A stretch of 64,000 nt of DNA, taken from the NCBI RefSeq assembly GCF_025499425.1, contig NZ_JAIMCB010000004.1:186001-250000 (forward strand), in the 5' to 3' direction. Below are positions 30,622 through 39,302 of this stretch, piece by piece. A model generated the notes under the pieces. That model was not told where the DNA came from. It saw only the letters and a list, made by a program, of their open reading frames with translations, and searched no databases. Both the position numbers and the translations under genes were made by a program. The DNA is from Acidiferrimicrobium sp. IK. Lineage in GTDB: Bacteria > Actinomycetota > Acidimicrobiia > Acidimicrobiales > Palsa-688. The number at the start of each line of letters is the position of its first letter. The stretch's first letter is position 1.

Positions 30622-33444
30622 TCAAGTCGACGGGCGGTAAGCGGGCAGGTGCTCGGCGAGCACCTCGGCTAGGTGCTTGGCGTGGCGGTCGGCCAGGTGC
30701 TCGAGCTGGGTCCGGCACGAGAACCCGTCGGCGAGGATCACGCTGTCCGGGCCGGCCTTGTCGACCGCGGGCAACAGCGCCGTCTCGGCCACCGCCACCG
30801 AAACGTCGTAGTGGCCCTGCTCCACGCCGAAGTTGCCGGCCAGACCGCAGCAGCCGCCGACCGCAGTGACCGACGCGCCGGCGCCGGCGAGCAGCTCGGC
30901 GTCGGCGTTCCAGCCCATCACCGCGTGCTGATGGCAGTGCGGCTGGGCCACGCCGTGCACGTCGTCGAGGCGGGGAGGGACCCAGCCTGCGGTGGCAGCC
31001 AGCTGCTCGGCGAGGGTGCGCACCCCAGTGCGGGCCTGCCCGGCGCGGGCGTCACCGGGCAGGAGCCGGGCGGCGTCGTGGCGGAGCAGGGCGGTGCAGG
31101 ACGGCTCGAGGCCGACGATCGGCGTGCCGGCGGCCAACGGCGCCTCCAGGGAGTCCAGGCTGGAGCGCAGCTCCCTCCTGGCCCGGTCCAGCTGCCCGGT
31201 CGACACCCACGTGAGGCCGCAGCAGGGCCGCCCGTCGGGGACCGACACCGAGTACCCGGCGTCCTCCAGGACCGCCACGGCGGCCTGCCCGGTGTGGGGC
31301 GTGAAATGGTCGGTGAACGTGTCGATCCACAGCACGATCGGCGTTCCCCCCGGGCGGCCCGGGTGCTTCGCGAACCAGTCACGGAACGTGGCCGCGGCCA
31401 CGGGGGGCAGCGGCCGGCGGGGATCGATGCCGCCCAGGCGGGCGCCCAGCCGGGCCAGGGCGGGCGAGCCGGTCAGCGCGTTCCACACCTTGGGGGCCCT
31501 CGCCGCGAGCCGCAGCCACTGCGGCAACCACCCGAGGGTGTAGTGGGCGGGCGGCCGGGGCCTCCCCTTGTAGCGCTGGTAGAGGGCCTCGGCCTTGTAG
31601 GTCGCCATGTCCACCCCCGCGGGGCAGTCCGTGGAGCACCCCTTGCAGGCCAGGCACAGATCCAAAGACTCGGCGACGGCATCGGATCGGAACCCGTCGA
31701 TCAGCGACCCGTTGGCCAGCTCCTGGAGGACCCGGGCCCGGGCTCGGGTCGAGTCCTTCTCGTCGCGGGTGGCCAGGTAGGACGGGCACATGACGCCGCC
31801 AGCGCCGGTCAGGTCGGAGCGGCACTTGCCGACCCCGACGCAACGGTGGACCGCGGTCGACAAGTCGCCGTCGTCGTCGGGGTAGGCGAACCCGAGCCCG
31901 GCTCGCAGCGGCCGAGCCGACGGCACTCGCAGGTCCGCGTCGATGGGGGCCGGGTCGACCAGCACCCCCGGGTTGAGGGCCCGGCGGGGATCGAAGACCG
32001 CCTTCAGCGCGGCCATCGCCTCGATCGCCGCGGGGGAGTACATCAGCGGGAGGAGAGCGCCGCGGGTCCGGCCGTCGCCGTGCTCCCCCGACAAGGAGCC
32101 CCCGTAGGAGGCCACCAAGCGGGCCGCGTCGGTGGCGAAATCGGTGTACACCGACGTCGTGCGGGTGAAGGGGAAATCGATCCTGATGTGCACGCAGCCG
32201 TCACCGAAGTGCCCGTAGACCAGGCCGTCCAGGCGGTACTCGTCCATCAGCCGGCGGAAGTCCCGCAGGTAACCCGGGAGCCGTTCCGGGGGCACGGCGG
32301 CGTCCTCCCAGCCCGGCCACGCCGGGCGGTTGTCCAAGGTCCGCCCAGCCAGACCGGCGCCGTCCTCCCGGACCCGCCACAAGGCGGCGGCCAGCGCGCC
32401 GGTGACGATCGTGGTGTCGATCCCGCCGGCAGCGGCGGCCAGCTCCGCGCCGGCGGCGCGCGCCGCGGCCTCGTCGTCGCCGCCGACCGCCGCGAACAGC
32501 CAGCACCCGCCGGCCGGCAGCGCCGGCAACCCGGCCGAACCGCGCCGGCGTACGACCTCGACCAGGCTGGCGTCGACGGCCTCGAGGGCGACCGGCCGAT
32601 GGGGGAGGATCCCGGGTACCGCCTCGGCCGCGGACGGGAGGTCGGGGTAGCCCACCACCACCAACGCCTCGACCGCAGGTTGGCGGGTCAGGCGGACGGT
32701 GGCGCCGAGGGTCGTCGCCAACGTCCCTTCGGTGCCGACCAAGAACCGGGCCAGGTGCGAAGGATCGTCGGCGAGGAGGTGCTCGAGACCGTAACCCGAC
32801 CCCTGGCGGCTGAACCGCCCGAACTCCTCGCCGATCACGCCGCGGTGGGCTTCGACGTAGGACGCCAGAGCCGCCCGCAGCTGCGCCGGCGCCGCGGCGA
32901 GGCTCGACGCCACGAAACGCTCGCCGGTACCGGTCACCACGTCGAGGTCGACCACGTTGTCGCTGCAGCGGCCGTAACGCAGGGCCCGCGAACCGCAGGC
33001 GTTGTTGCCGAGCGACCCGCCGATCGTCGCCCGAGCGTGGGTCGAAGGGTCAGGCCCGAAGCGCAGGCCGTAGGGGGCGGCCGCGGCGCTGATGGAGTCG
33101 AGGATCGCCCCCGGTTCGACCACCGCCTCGCGCCGGTCCGGGTCCACTGACCGCACCCGGTTGAGGTGGCGGGAGAAGTCGATGACCACCCCCGGCCCGA
33201 CCGCGTTGCCGGCGATCGACGTTCCGCCCCCCCGGGCCGTGACCGGTGCCTCGTGCTCCCGGGCGACGGCCAAGATGGCCAGGACGTCGTCGGTGTGGCG
33301 GGGGAGCGCGACCACCGACGGAACTACCCGATAGTTGGACGCGTCCGAGGAGTACTCCACCCGCCGCCGGAGGCTGGCGTCGGCTTCCGCCACGCCCGCC
33401 TGCTGCAACGCCGACGCCAACTCCGTGCTCGTGGCCTGGCTCAC
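30622..33444 (-). CDS. one-piece FAD/Fe-S dehydrogenase (YdiJ/GlcD-GlcF type)
   Basis: Fusion of about 940 residues. An N-terminal FAD-binding type-4 domain (VTARGGGTSIAGNAVG, then ATIGGSLGNNACGSRALRYG) and FAD-oxidase C-domain (SGEHGDGRTRG) are followed by an Fe-S part with CVGVGKC...MCPS and CLACKGCSTDCPAG clusters and two cysteine-rich CCG motifs (PCCGLTW, GCCGLAGNFG). Similar proteins oxidise 2-hydroxyacids such as D-2-hydroxyglutarate or D-lactate and pass electrons to quinone. GTG 33444 has gaagga upstream and TACGGT (33478-33483, minus strand) as a likely -10. A separate glcDEF operon lies 3.4 kb away. Confidence 0.9.
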   Translation of the reverse strand: MSQATSTELASALQQAGVAEADASLRRRVEYSSDASNYRVVPSVVALPRHTDDVLAILAVAREHEAPVTARGGGTSIAGNAVGPGVVIDFSRHLNRVRSVDPDRREAVVEPGAILDSISAAAAPYGLRFGPDPSTHARATIGGSLGNNACGSRALRYGRCSDNVVDLDVVTGTGERFVASSLAAAPAQLRAALASYVEAHRGVIGEEFGRFSRQGSGYGLEHLLADDPSHLARFLVGTEGTLATTLGATVRLTRQPAVEALVVVGYPDLPSAAEAVPGILPHRPVALEAVDASLVEVVRRRGSAGLPALPAGGCWLFAAVGGDDEAAARAAGAELAAAAGGIDTTIVTGALAAALWRVREDGAGLAGRTLDNRPAWPGWEDAAVPPERLPGYLRDFRRLMDEYRLDGLVYGHFGDGCVHIRIDFPFTRTTSVYTDFATDAARLVASYGGSLSGEHGDGRTRGALLPLMYSPAAIEAMAALKAVFDPRRALNPGVLVDPAPIDADLRVPSARPLRAGLGFAYPDDDGDLSTAVHRCVGVGKCRSDLTGAGGVMCPSYLATRDEKDSTRARARVLQELANGSLIDGFRSDAVAESLDLCLACKGCSTDCPAGVDMATYKAEALYQRYKGRPRPPAHYTLGWLPQWLRLAARAPKVWNALTGSPALARLGARLGGIDPRRPLPPVAAATFRDWFAKHPGRPGGTPIVLWIDTFTDHFTPHTGQAAVAVLEDAGYSVSVPDGRPCCGLTWVSTGQLDRARRELRSSLDSLEAPLAAGTPIVGLEPSCTALLRHDAARLLPGDARAGQARTGVRTLAEQLAATAGWVPPRLDDVHGVAQPHCHQHAVMGWNADAELLAGAGASVTAVGGCCGLAGNFGVEQGHYDVSVAVAETALLPAVDKAGPDSVILADGFSCRTQLEHLADRHAKHLAEVLAEHLPAYRPST

Positions 33445-33544
33445 TACGACTGCGTCCTTCTCGAGGGGAGGGCCCACACCGTACCGTGTGCCCCCAGGCG
33501 AGACGTGCGGGCGGACCCCGGCCCCGGGCGCCGGAACGGCCCAG

Positions 33545-33550
33545 TACACT
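33545..33550 (+). promoter_or_regulatory. -10 hexamer of the KdpD-like sensor gene
   Basis: TACACT ends 6 nt before GTG 33557, which fixes the start of the protein right before its first membrane segment. Confidence 0.55.
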
Positions 33551-33556
33551 CGGCTC

Positions 33557-34384
33557 GTGGCCCTGCGCCGCTTCCGGTCAGCTGTCCTCGGACACGGCAG
33601 ATGGTTGTTCGTGGCTGCCCTCGCCGGCCCTGTCGCCGTCGCCGCAGCCTGGACCCCGTTGCGCGGCCACCTCCCCAACGTCGACGTTGCCCTCTTGTTG
33701 GTGTTCTGCGCCGCGCTGTGCGGTCTCCGGGGCAGCCGACTCCTCGTGGCGGCCGCCGCCGTCGGCGCCGGCGGCGGCTTCACTTACTTCGACACCTCCC
33801 CCTACGACCGCCTGGCGATCTCCAAGGAACCGGACGTGATCACCCTGGCGGTGCTGGTCGCCGTCAGCCTGGCCCTCGGCGACCTGGCGGTGCGCCTCGC
33901 CCGGCAACGGCACAGACCCGGTGCCGGCAGAGAGGACATGACCCGCATCCGCGACCTGGCGGCTCTGGTCGCGTCCGGCGCGGAGCTAGTGGAGGTGATC
34001 GGGGCTGCAGCCGCCGGACTGGCCGCGCTGCTCGGCGCGGCCAGCGCCGAGTACCAGGCCGGCCCGCCGTTGCCCGGCGCCTGGATGGTCACGCCCGAGG
34101 CGGTCCTCGCCGCGGTGGACGGATCCGGCCGGCCGCGCGCCGGGGCGGCGCCCGCTTCCGGCCGCATCGATCTCAACCTCCCGGTGCGCGGTATGGGCGC
34201 GGTGATCGGGAGGTTCGGGATCCAAGGCGTCGACGTCCGGCGGGCCGGCCCGGGCCCTCTCATGGTGGCGCTCACCCTCACCGATCAGATCGGTGCCGCT
34301 CTCATCGCTCAGGCACCGGAGAGCGCCGTGCTGCCAGAGGCACCCGAAGAGCAGGCCCGCCCGGTGCTCCGGGTCATCGAATAG
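33557..34384 (+). CDS. DUF4118 + GAF-like protein, kinase-less KdpD relative
   Basis: Protein of 275 residues. Residues about 15-115 carry four close hydrophobic segments with the DUF4118 pattern of potassium sensor KdpD (DVALLLVFCAALCGLRGSRL, then GGGFTYFDTSPYDRLAIS). About 125-255 looks like the GAF-type domain that follows in KdpD. The frame then ends: there is no histidine-kinase domain and no N-terminal KdpD/USP domain. It converges on the KimA-like transporter gene (4 nt between stops). It could sense turgor or potassium without signalling by phosphorylation. Confidence 0.78.
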   Translation: MALRRFRSAVLGHGRWLFVAALAGPVAVAAAWTPLRGHLPNVDVALLLVFCAALCGLRGSRLLVAAAAVGAGGGFTYFDTSPYDRLAISKEPDVITLAVLVAVSLALGDLAVRLARQRHRPGAGREDMTRIRDLAALVASGAELVEVIGAAAAGLAALLGAASAEYQAGPPLPGAWMVTPEAVLAAVDGSGRPRAGAAPASGRIDLNLPVRGMGAVIGRFGIQGVDVRRAGPGPLMVALTLTDQIGAALIAQAPESAVLPEAPEEQARPVLRVIE

Positions 34385-34388
34385 CCGC

Positions 34389-36779
34389 TCAGCCCGCGCT
34401 CGAGCGGCGCGCCACCTCGGCGCCGACCAGCTCGTAGACCGGGTTGAGCATCGCCAGGCGGTCCCGGTGCACTCCGACGGTGCCCTCGGCCCGCAGGTAC
34501 ATGCCCGGCTTTATGCCCGCCACCGAACGCCGCCCTAGGAAGACGATGGTCAACGCACCGGTGGCGTCGACGATGGTGCACTCGAAGGTCGGTACCCCCG
34601 CCCACGGCTGGACCTGCACGGTGCGCACTTTGCCCCCGACCGAGACCCGCTGCCGATGGCGGACCTCGCCGAGGGGGACGGTACCCGGGAGCCGGACCGC
34701 GACGCTGCGCCCAGGCGCCACCGGCTGCGCAGCGGTCGGCTGGGGTGACGCGGATGGCTCCGCCGCGCCCGTAGCGGCCAGAGGCGGACGCCCGGGGCGC
34801 TGCGAGGCCCGACGTCGGAGGCTGGCCTGAACGTCCAAAGGAACGACGGTGGCGCTCACGTTGTGGATGCGCGACAAGGCGTCGACGATTCGCTCCGCGG
34901 TGCGGTCGTGGAGCACCCGGTTGACCAGTCCGTGGTCGACCCGCCGCGGCAACACGAAGACCACCTGCGTCTCACCGTCCGCTGCCAGGTCCCGCGCCAG
35001 CTCGCCGGCCGCGCGGGCGATGCGCCGGTCGGGGCACTCGATGACCTGCAGCGGGAACTTCTCCACCCCGAACGCCACCCACGCCTCCCGCAGCGCGTCG
35101 GCGCGTACCTGATCGACCATGAAATGCACGACGCGGACTTCACTGTCGAGCCCGATCGAACGAGCGAGGCGCAGCGCCCGGGTCGTGGCCAGGTCCAAGC
35201 CGTCCACGAGGACCACCACCGCCTGGTTGCGCAGCCGCGGTTCTTGCACCCGGGCGGCGGCCCCACTGGCCAGCACTTCCTTCTCACCCTGGTACCGGCG
35301 GTGGGTGCGGGAGAGGGTGAGGACGAGCAGCGGGATGACCACGACGACCAGCCACGCGCCGGCGCTGAACTCGGTCACGACGAAGATCCCGGTGACCACC
35401 GCGCTGGCCACGAACGCCAACCCGTTCAGCGCCAGGTTGCGCTTTTGATGCGGGCCTGGGCGGGTCATGTGGTAGCGGGTCATCCCGGCGCCGGCCATGG
35501 TGAAGCCCACGAACACCGTGCACCCGTACAGCGGGATCAGGCTCGCGACCCTGGCCCGAGTGACCACGAGCAGCAGCAGCGAGACCAGGGTCAGCACGCC
35601 GATGCCGTTGGAGTACGCCAGGCGGTGCCCTCGCTTGGTCAGCGGCCGCGGCAGGTACGCGTCCTCGGCGATGAAGCTGACGAGCAGAGGGAAGCCGTTG
35701 AAGCTGGTGTTGGCGCCGAGGATGAGGATCAGGGCGGTCGAGAACTGCAGCGAGTAGTAGCCGATCGACCCGGAGGCGCCGGACCCGAACACCGAGCGGC
35801 CCAACTCGGAAAGGACCGTCGGCGTCCCAGAGCGGAACGGCACGGTATGCGACAGCGCAGCGAAGATCGACACGGTCAGGAACAGCGACCCGAGCACGGT
35901 GGCCATGAGCACCAAAGTGGTCCGGGCGTTTTTGACCTGCGGGTCGCGGAATACCGGGACCGCGTTGGAGATGGCCTCCATGCCGGTCATGGCCGAGCCG
36001 CCGTTGGCGAAACCCTTGAGGAACACGAACGCCCCCGCACCGAGCAGCAAGCCGGGGCCGCCCGGATGCAGGGGGAGCGTCCCGGCGGCAGGCGGCTGGT
36101 GCGGGAGCCCGCCGTGCGCCGCGACGCGCGCCACGCCGGTGACAGCCAGAGCAGCCATGCTCGCGAGGAACCAGTAGGTCGGCACCGCAAAGACCCGCCC
36201 GGCCTCCTTCAGCCCTCTGAGGTTGCCGTACGCGAGGAGCAGCACGAACAGGACCGAAAGCTCGACTGGATAGGGGCGAAGGGCCGGGATCGCGGAGCTG
36301 ACCGCGGCCACGCCGGCGGCGATGGAGACAGCGACGGTGAGGACGTAGCTGCAAAGCAGCGCCGCGCCGGGGATCTGCGCAGTGCGGTTGCCGAAGTTCT
36401 CGCGGCTGACGACGTAGGACCCGCCCGACACCGGATAGGCGCTCACCACTTGTCGGTAGCAGAGGCACACGACGCCGAGCACGACCAGCAGCGCGGCGGT
36501 GACCGGCGTGACCAGAGCGAAGGCCCCCAACCCGGCCGCCGGGATCAAGATGAGCAGGATGGACTCGGTGGCGTACGCGGCCGACGACATGACGTCGGAG
36601 GAGAGGACTGCGAGCGCCGTCGGTTTGCCGAGGCGCTGCTCGCCCAGCGAGTCGCTCACGAGGGGAGCCCCGAGGAGCCGGCGTTTCAGCCGGTAGGCCA
36701 GGGTCTCCGGCAGCTCCTGCGCAACGTCCGACAACGAGCGTTGGGGACGGATCCAGGCAGGATCAGCTGGTGTCGTCAT
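34389..36779 (-). CDS. KimA-like APC permease fused to USP-like and OB-fold domains
   Basis: Protein of 796 residues. The permease part (about 50-500, about 12 segments) begins LGKPTALAVLSSDVMSSAAYATESIL, close to the Bacillus potassium importer KimA and actinobacterial APC permeases. A soluble USP-like region spans about 515-635. After a Pro/Ala linker, an OB-fold spans about 690-790 (VSVGGKVRTVQVQPWAG, IVDATGALTIVFLGRR, GIKPGMYLRAEG). In mycobacteria a separate OB-fold gene lies by a related permease and trk genes; here the parts are one chain. Substrate not proven. ATG has gggaggag upstream. Confidence 0.83.
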   Translation of the reverse strand: MTTPADPAWIRPQRSLSDVAQELPETLAYRLKRRLLGAPLVSDSLGEQRLGKPTALAVLSSDVMSSAAYATESILLILIPAAGLGAFALVTPVTAALLVVLGVVCLCYRQVVSAYPVSGGSYVVSRENFGNRTAQIPGAALLCSYVLTVAVSIAAGVAAVSSAIPALRPYPVELSVLFVLLLAYGNLRGLKEAGRVFAVPTYWFLASMAALAVTGVARVAAHGGLPHQPPAAGTLPLHPGGPGLLLGAGAFVFLKGFANGGSAMTGMEAISNAVPVFRDPQVKNARTTLVLMATVLGSLFLTVSIFAALSHTVPFRSGTPTVLSELGRSVFGSGASGSIGYYSLQFSTALILILGANTSFNGFPLLVSFIAEDAYLPRPLTKRGHRLAYSNGIGVLTLVSLLLLVVTRARVASLIPLYGCTVFVGFTMAGAGMTRYHMTRPGPHQKRNLALNGLAFVASAVVTGIFVVTEFSAGAWLVVVVIPLLVLTLSRTHRRYQGEKEVLASGAAARVQEPRLRNQAVVVLVDGLDLATTRALRLARSIGLDSEVRVVHFMVDQVRADALREAWVAFGVEKFPLQVIECPDRRIARAAGELARDLAADGETQVVFVLPRRVDHGLVNRVLHDRTAERIVDALSRIHNVSATVVPLDVQASLRRRASQRPGRPPLAATGAAEPSASPQPTAAQPVAPGRSVAVRLPGTVPLGEVRHRQRVSVGGKVRTVQVQPWAGVPTFECTIVDATGALTIVFLGRRSVAGIKPGMYLRAEGTVGVHRDRLAMLNPVYELVGAEVARRSSAG

Positions 36780-36870
36780 AGGTGGGCTCCTCCCGCCCCA
36801 GGCGGGCGGTCGGGGTGAGTTTGTCAGGAACGGGGGGCGACGCGCCGTATCTGCCGCCTCCCTTCAAAGG

Positions 36871-36876
36871 TAGAGT
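36871..36876 (+). promoter_or_regulatory. -10 hexamer of the glcDEF operon
   Basis: TAGAGT ends 9 nt before the glcD ATG, giving a leader of at most about 2-3 nt. Confidence 0.5.
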
Positions 36877-36885
36877 CCGTTCATC

Positions 36886-38382
36886 ATGGCGACAGTCGGC
36901 CGGCGGGGATCGCTCTTTCGATTGAGGCGCGCCGGGGGTACGCCGGTCGGGCCCGACGGCGCGCTGGTCGCGGCGCTTGCCGGCGCGCTCAGCCCGGACC
37001 GGGTACGCAACGACAGCGCCGAACGGTCGTTGCTGGCCCGCGACGCGTCGGTGTTCAAAGGGGGCCTGTCCGGACCGATCTGTTTTCCCACCTCCACCGC
37101 CGAAGTGCAGGCGATCATGCGCATCTCCCTCGCTTACGGCCGGGCCGTCGTACCCCGCGGCGCCGGCACCGGGCTGGCCGGCGGCGCCATCCCTCTCGGC
37201 GCGCCGGTGGTCGTGTCCACCACCAAGATGAACCGGATCCTGGAGGTCGACCTCGACGACCGAGTGGCGTGGGTGGAGCCCGGAGTTGTCAACCTCGACC
37301 TGTCCAATCACCTCCGGCCGCTCGGGTTCCACTTCGCACCCGACCCCTCCAGCCAGCAGGCGTGCACCATCGGGGGCAACGTGGCCAACAACTCCGGCGG
37401 ACCTCACTGCCTGGCCTACGGGGTCACCAGCCATCACGTCGTCGCGCTCGACGTCGTCCTACCCGACGGCGACGTGGTGACCCTCGGCGGCGTCGACCCC
37501 GAGCCCGGCGGCTACGACCTGCGCGGCGCGTTCGTCGGCGGCGAGGGGACCCTAGGCATCGCCACCAGGATCGCGGTGCGCATCACGCCCAACCCGCCGG
37601 CGGTGCGGACCCTGCTCCTGGCGTTCGACTCGATCGAGGGAGCAGCCACCACGGTCAGCGATGTCATCGCGGCGGGGATCGTGCCCGCCGCGATGGAGGT
37701 GATGGACCGGCTCATCACCCGAGCCGTGGAGAACTTCGTGCACGCCGGCTATCCCGACGCGGCCGCGGTGTTGCTGGCTGAGGTCGACGGCATGGAGGCC
37801 GGTACCGCCATCGACGCCGAGCGGATCGCCGCGATCGGCCGGGCCAACGGCGCTATCAGTGTGCGGGTCGCGGCCGACGACGAGGAGCGGGCCCGGCTTT
37901 GGAAGGGACGCAAGACCGCTTTCGGCGCGGTAGCCCAGATCGCCCCGTCGTACTACCTGCACGACACCGTCGTTCCCCGTTCTGCGCTGGCCTCGGTGCT
38001 GCGGTCGGTCTACGCGATCGGCGAAGCCCACCAGCTGACCATCGTCAACGTCTTCCATGCCGGCGACGGCAACCTCCACCCGCTGATCCTGTTCGATCCG
38101 CTCGAGCCAGGCGTGCTGGAGCGGGTCCACGCTGCGGGAGCCGAGATCGTGGCGGCGTCGCTCGACGCCGGCGGTGTCCTCTCCGGCGAGCACGGAATCG
38201 GCGTCGAAAAGCGCGACTACATGCACCTGATGTTCGGGCCGGACGACCTGGATCACCAGAACCGGCTGCGCCGGGCGTTCGACCCGATGTGTCGCGCTAA
38301 CCCGGGCAAGGTGATCCCAAGCTCGCACAGCTGCGCGGACATCCAAGCTCTTCGTTCGGTCCCCACCGGGGTGTGGGGGTGA
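36886..38382 (+). CDS. glcD: glycolate oxidase FAD subunit GlcD
   Basis: FAD-linked 2-hydroxyacid dehydrogenase subunit (498 residues) that oxidises glycolate or a similar acid. FAD-binding type-4 domain with VPRGAGTGLAGGAIPLGAPVV (near 88-108) and TIGGNVANNSGGPHCLAYG. C-terminal FAD-oxidase domain with VFHAGDGNLHPLILFDP and SGEHGIGVEKRDYM. First gene of a three-gene operon; its stop overlaps the glcE start (GTGA). The promoter is divergent from the KimA-like gene. Confidence 0.94.
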   Translation: MATVGRRGSLFRLRRAGGTPVGPDGALVAALAGALSPDRVRNDSAERSLLARDASVFKGGLSGPICFPTSTAEVQAIMRISLAYGRAVVPRGAGTGLAGGAIPLGAPVVVSTTKMNRILEVDLDDRVAWVEPGVVNLDLSNHLRPLGFHFAPDPSSQQACTIGGNVANNSGGPHCLAYGVTSHHVVALDVVLPDGDVVTLGGVDPEPGGYDLRGAFVGGEGTLGIATRIAVRITPNPPAVRTLLLAFDSIEGAATTVSDVIAAGIVPAAMEVMDRLITRAVENFVHAGYPDAAAVLLAEVDGMEAGTAIDAERIAAIGRANGAISVRVAADDEERARLWKGRKTAFGAVAQIAPSYYLHDTVVPRSALASVLRSVYAIGEAHQLTIVNVFHAGDGNLHPLILFDPLEPGVLERVHAAGAEIVAASLDAGGVLSGEHGIGVEKRDYMHLMFGPDDLDHQNRLRRAFDPMCRANPGKVIPSSHSCADIQALRSVPTGVWG

Positions 38383-39302
38383 CCGCCCGAGCAGTGGCCG
38401 CGCTCGACGACTTCGCAGCCGAGGTCGGCACCGTCGGGACGGTCGCGGTCGAAGGGTGCCGCACCCGTTGGAGCGCCGGCGGTCCACCCGAGCCCGGAGC
38501 GAGGCTCGTGCGGGCCCCGGAGGGCGTCCTCGAGCACCGTCCTGAGGAGATGACCGTACGGGTCCGCGCTGGTACAGCCGTCGCAGAGCTGCACTCGGCG
38601 CTCGCGGAGAAGGGGCAGCGCAGCGCCCTCCCAGAGCGGGGCGGTACCGTCGGCGGGGCGCTGGCGGTCGGCGAGGACGACCTGTCGGTCCTCGGTCGGG
38701 GCCGGGTGCGCGACGCGCTGCTCCAGGTCCGCTACGTCTCCGCGGACGGGCGGGTTGTGACCGGAGGCGGACCGACGGTGAAGAACGTCTCCGGCTTCGA
38801 CCTGCCTCGACTCTTCGTCGGCTCCCTCGGCACGCTGGGGCTGATCGGCGAGGTCATCCTCCGCACCAACCCGATCCCGCCGGCGTCCGAGTGGCTGTCG
38901 TCGCCGGACGCGGATCCCTTCGCCGTGGCCGCGTCGCTCCACAAGCCAGGAGCCGTCCTGTGGGACGGCGTCCGGACATGGGTGCAGCTGGAAGGGCATG
39001 CCGACGACGTCGGCGCGCAGGCCCGCGCCCTCGAGACGCTCGGGTCGTGGGAGCCCGCCAGCGGACCCCCCGAGGTTGGCCCGCACCGCTGGTCGCTGCG
39101 TCCCGGTGAACTGCGCGGCGTGCCCGACCGGATCGCCGGGGACTGGGTAGCGTCGATCGGGGTCGGCACCGTGTTCGCCTCCGAGGCCCCACCCCTCCGG
39201 TCGCTGGCTGGCGGGCTTGGCCGGCTGGCGAAGCGCATGAAAGCCGAGTTCGACCCGACCGGCCGACTCAACCCCGGACGGCATCCCGGCGGCGGGATCT
39301 GA
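38379..39302 (+). CDS. glcE: glycolate oxidase subunit GlcE
   Basis: Second FAD-binding subunit (307 residues), shorter than GlcD. It has the ATVGGALA-like TVGGALAVGEDDLSVLGRGRVRD and VKNVSGFDLPRLFVGSLGTLGLI segments of the type-4 FAD fold, and ends GRLNPGRHPGG, the usual substrate-domain terminus. Start GTG 38379 is nested in the glcD stop. The stop shares its last base with the glcF ATG. Confidence 0.92.
   Translation: MTARAVAALDDFAAEVGTVGTVAVEGCRTRWSAGGPPEPGARLVRAPEGVLEHRPEEMTVRVRAGTAVAELHSALAEKGQRSALPERGGTVGGALAVGEDDLSVLGRGRVRDALLQVRYVSADGRVVTGGGPTVKNVSGFDLPRLFVGSLGTLGLIGEVILRTNPIPPASEWLSSPDADPFAVAASLHKPGAVLWDGVRTWVQLEGHADDVGAQARALETLGSWEPASGPPEVGPHRWSLRPGELRGVPDRIAGDWVASIGVGTVFASEAPPLRSLAGGLGRLAKRMKAEFDPTGRLNPGRHPGGGI

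Noticed and set aside
36780..36885. c-di-AMP (ydaO) riboswitch upstream of the KimA-like gene
   Set aside because: The leader is only about 100 nt and I find none of the conserved core segments. There is just a short hairpin (36792-36806) next to the ribosome-binding site.
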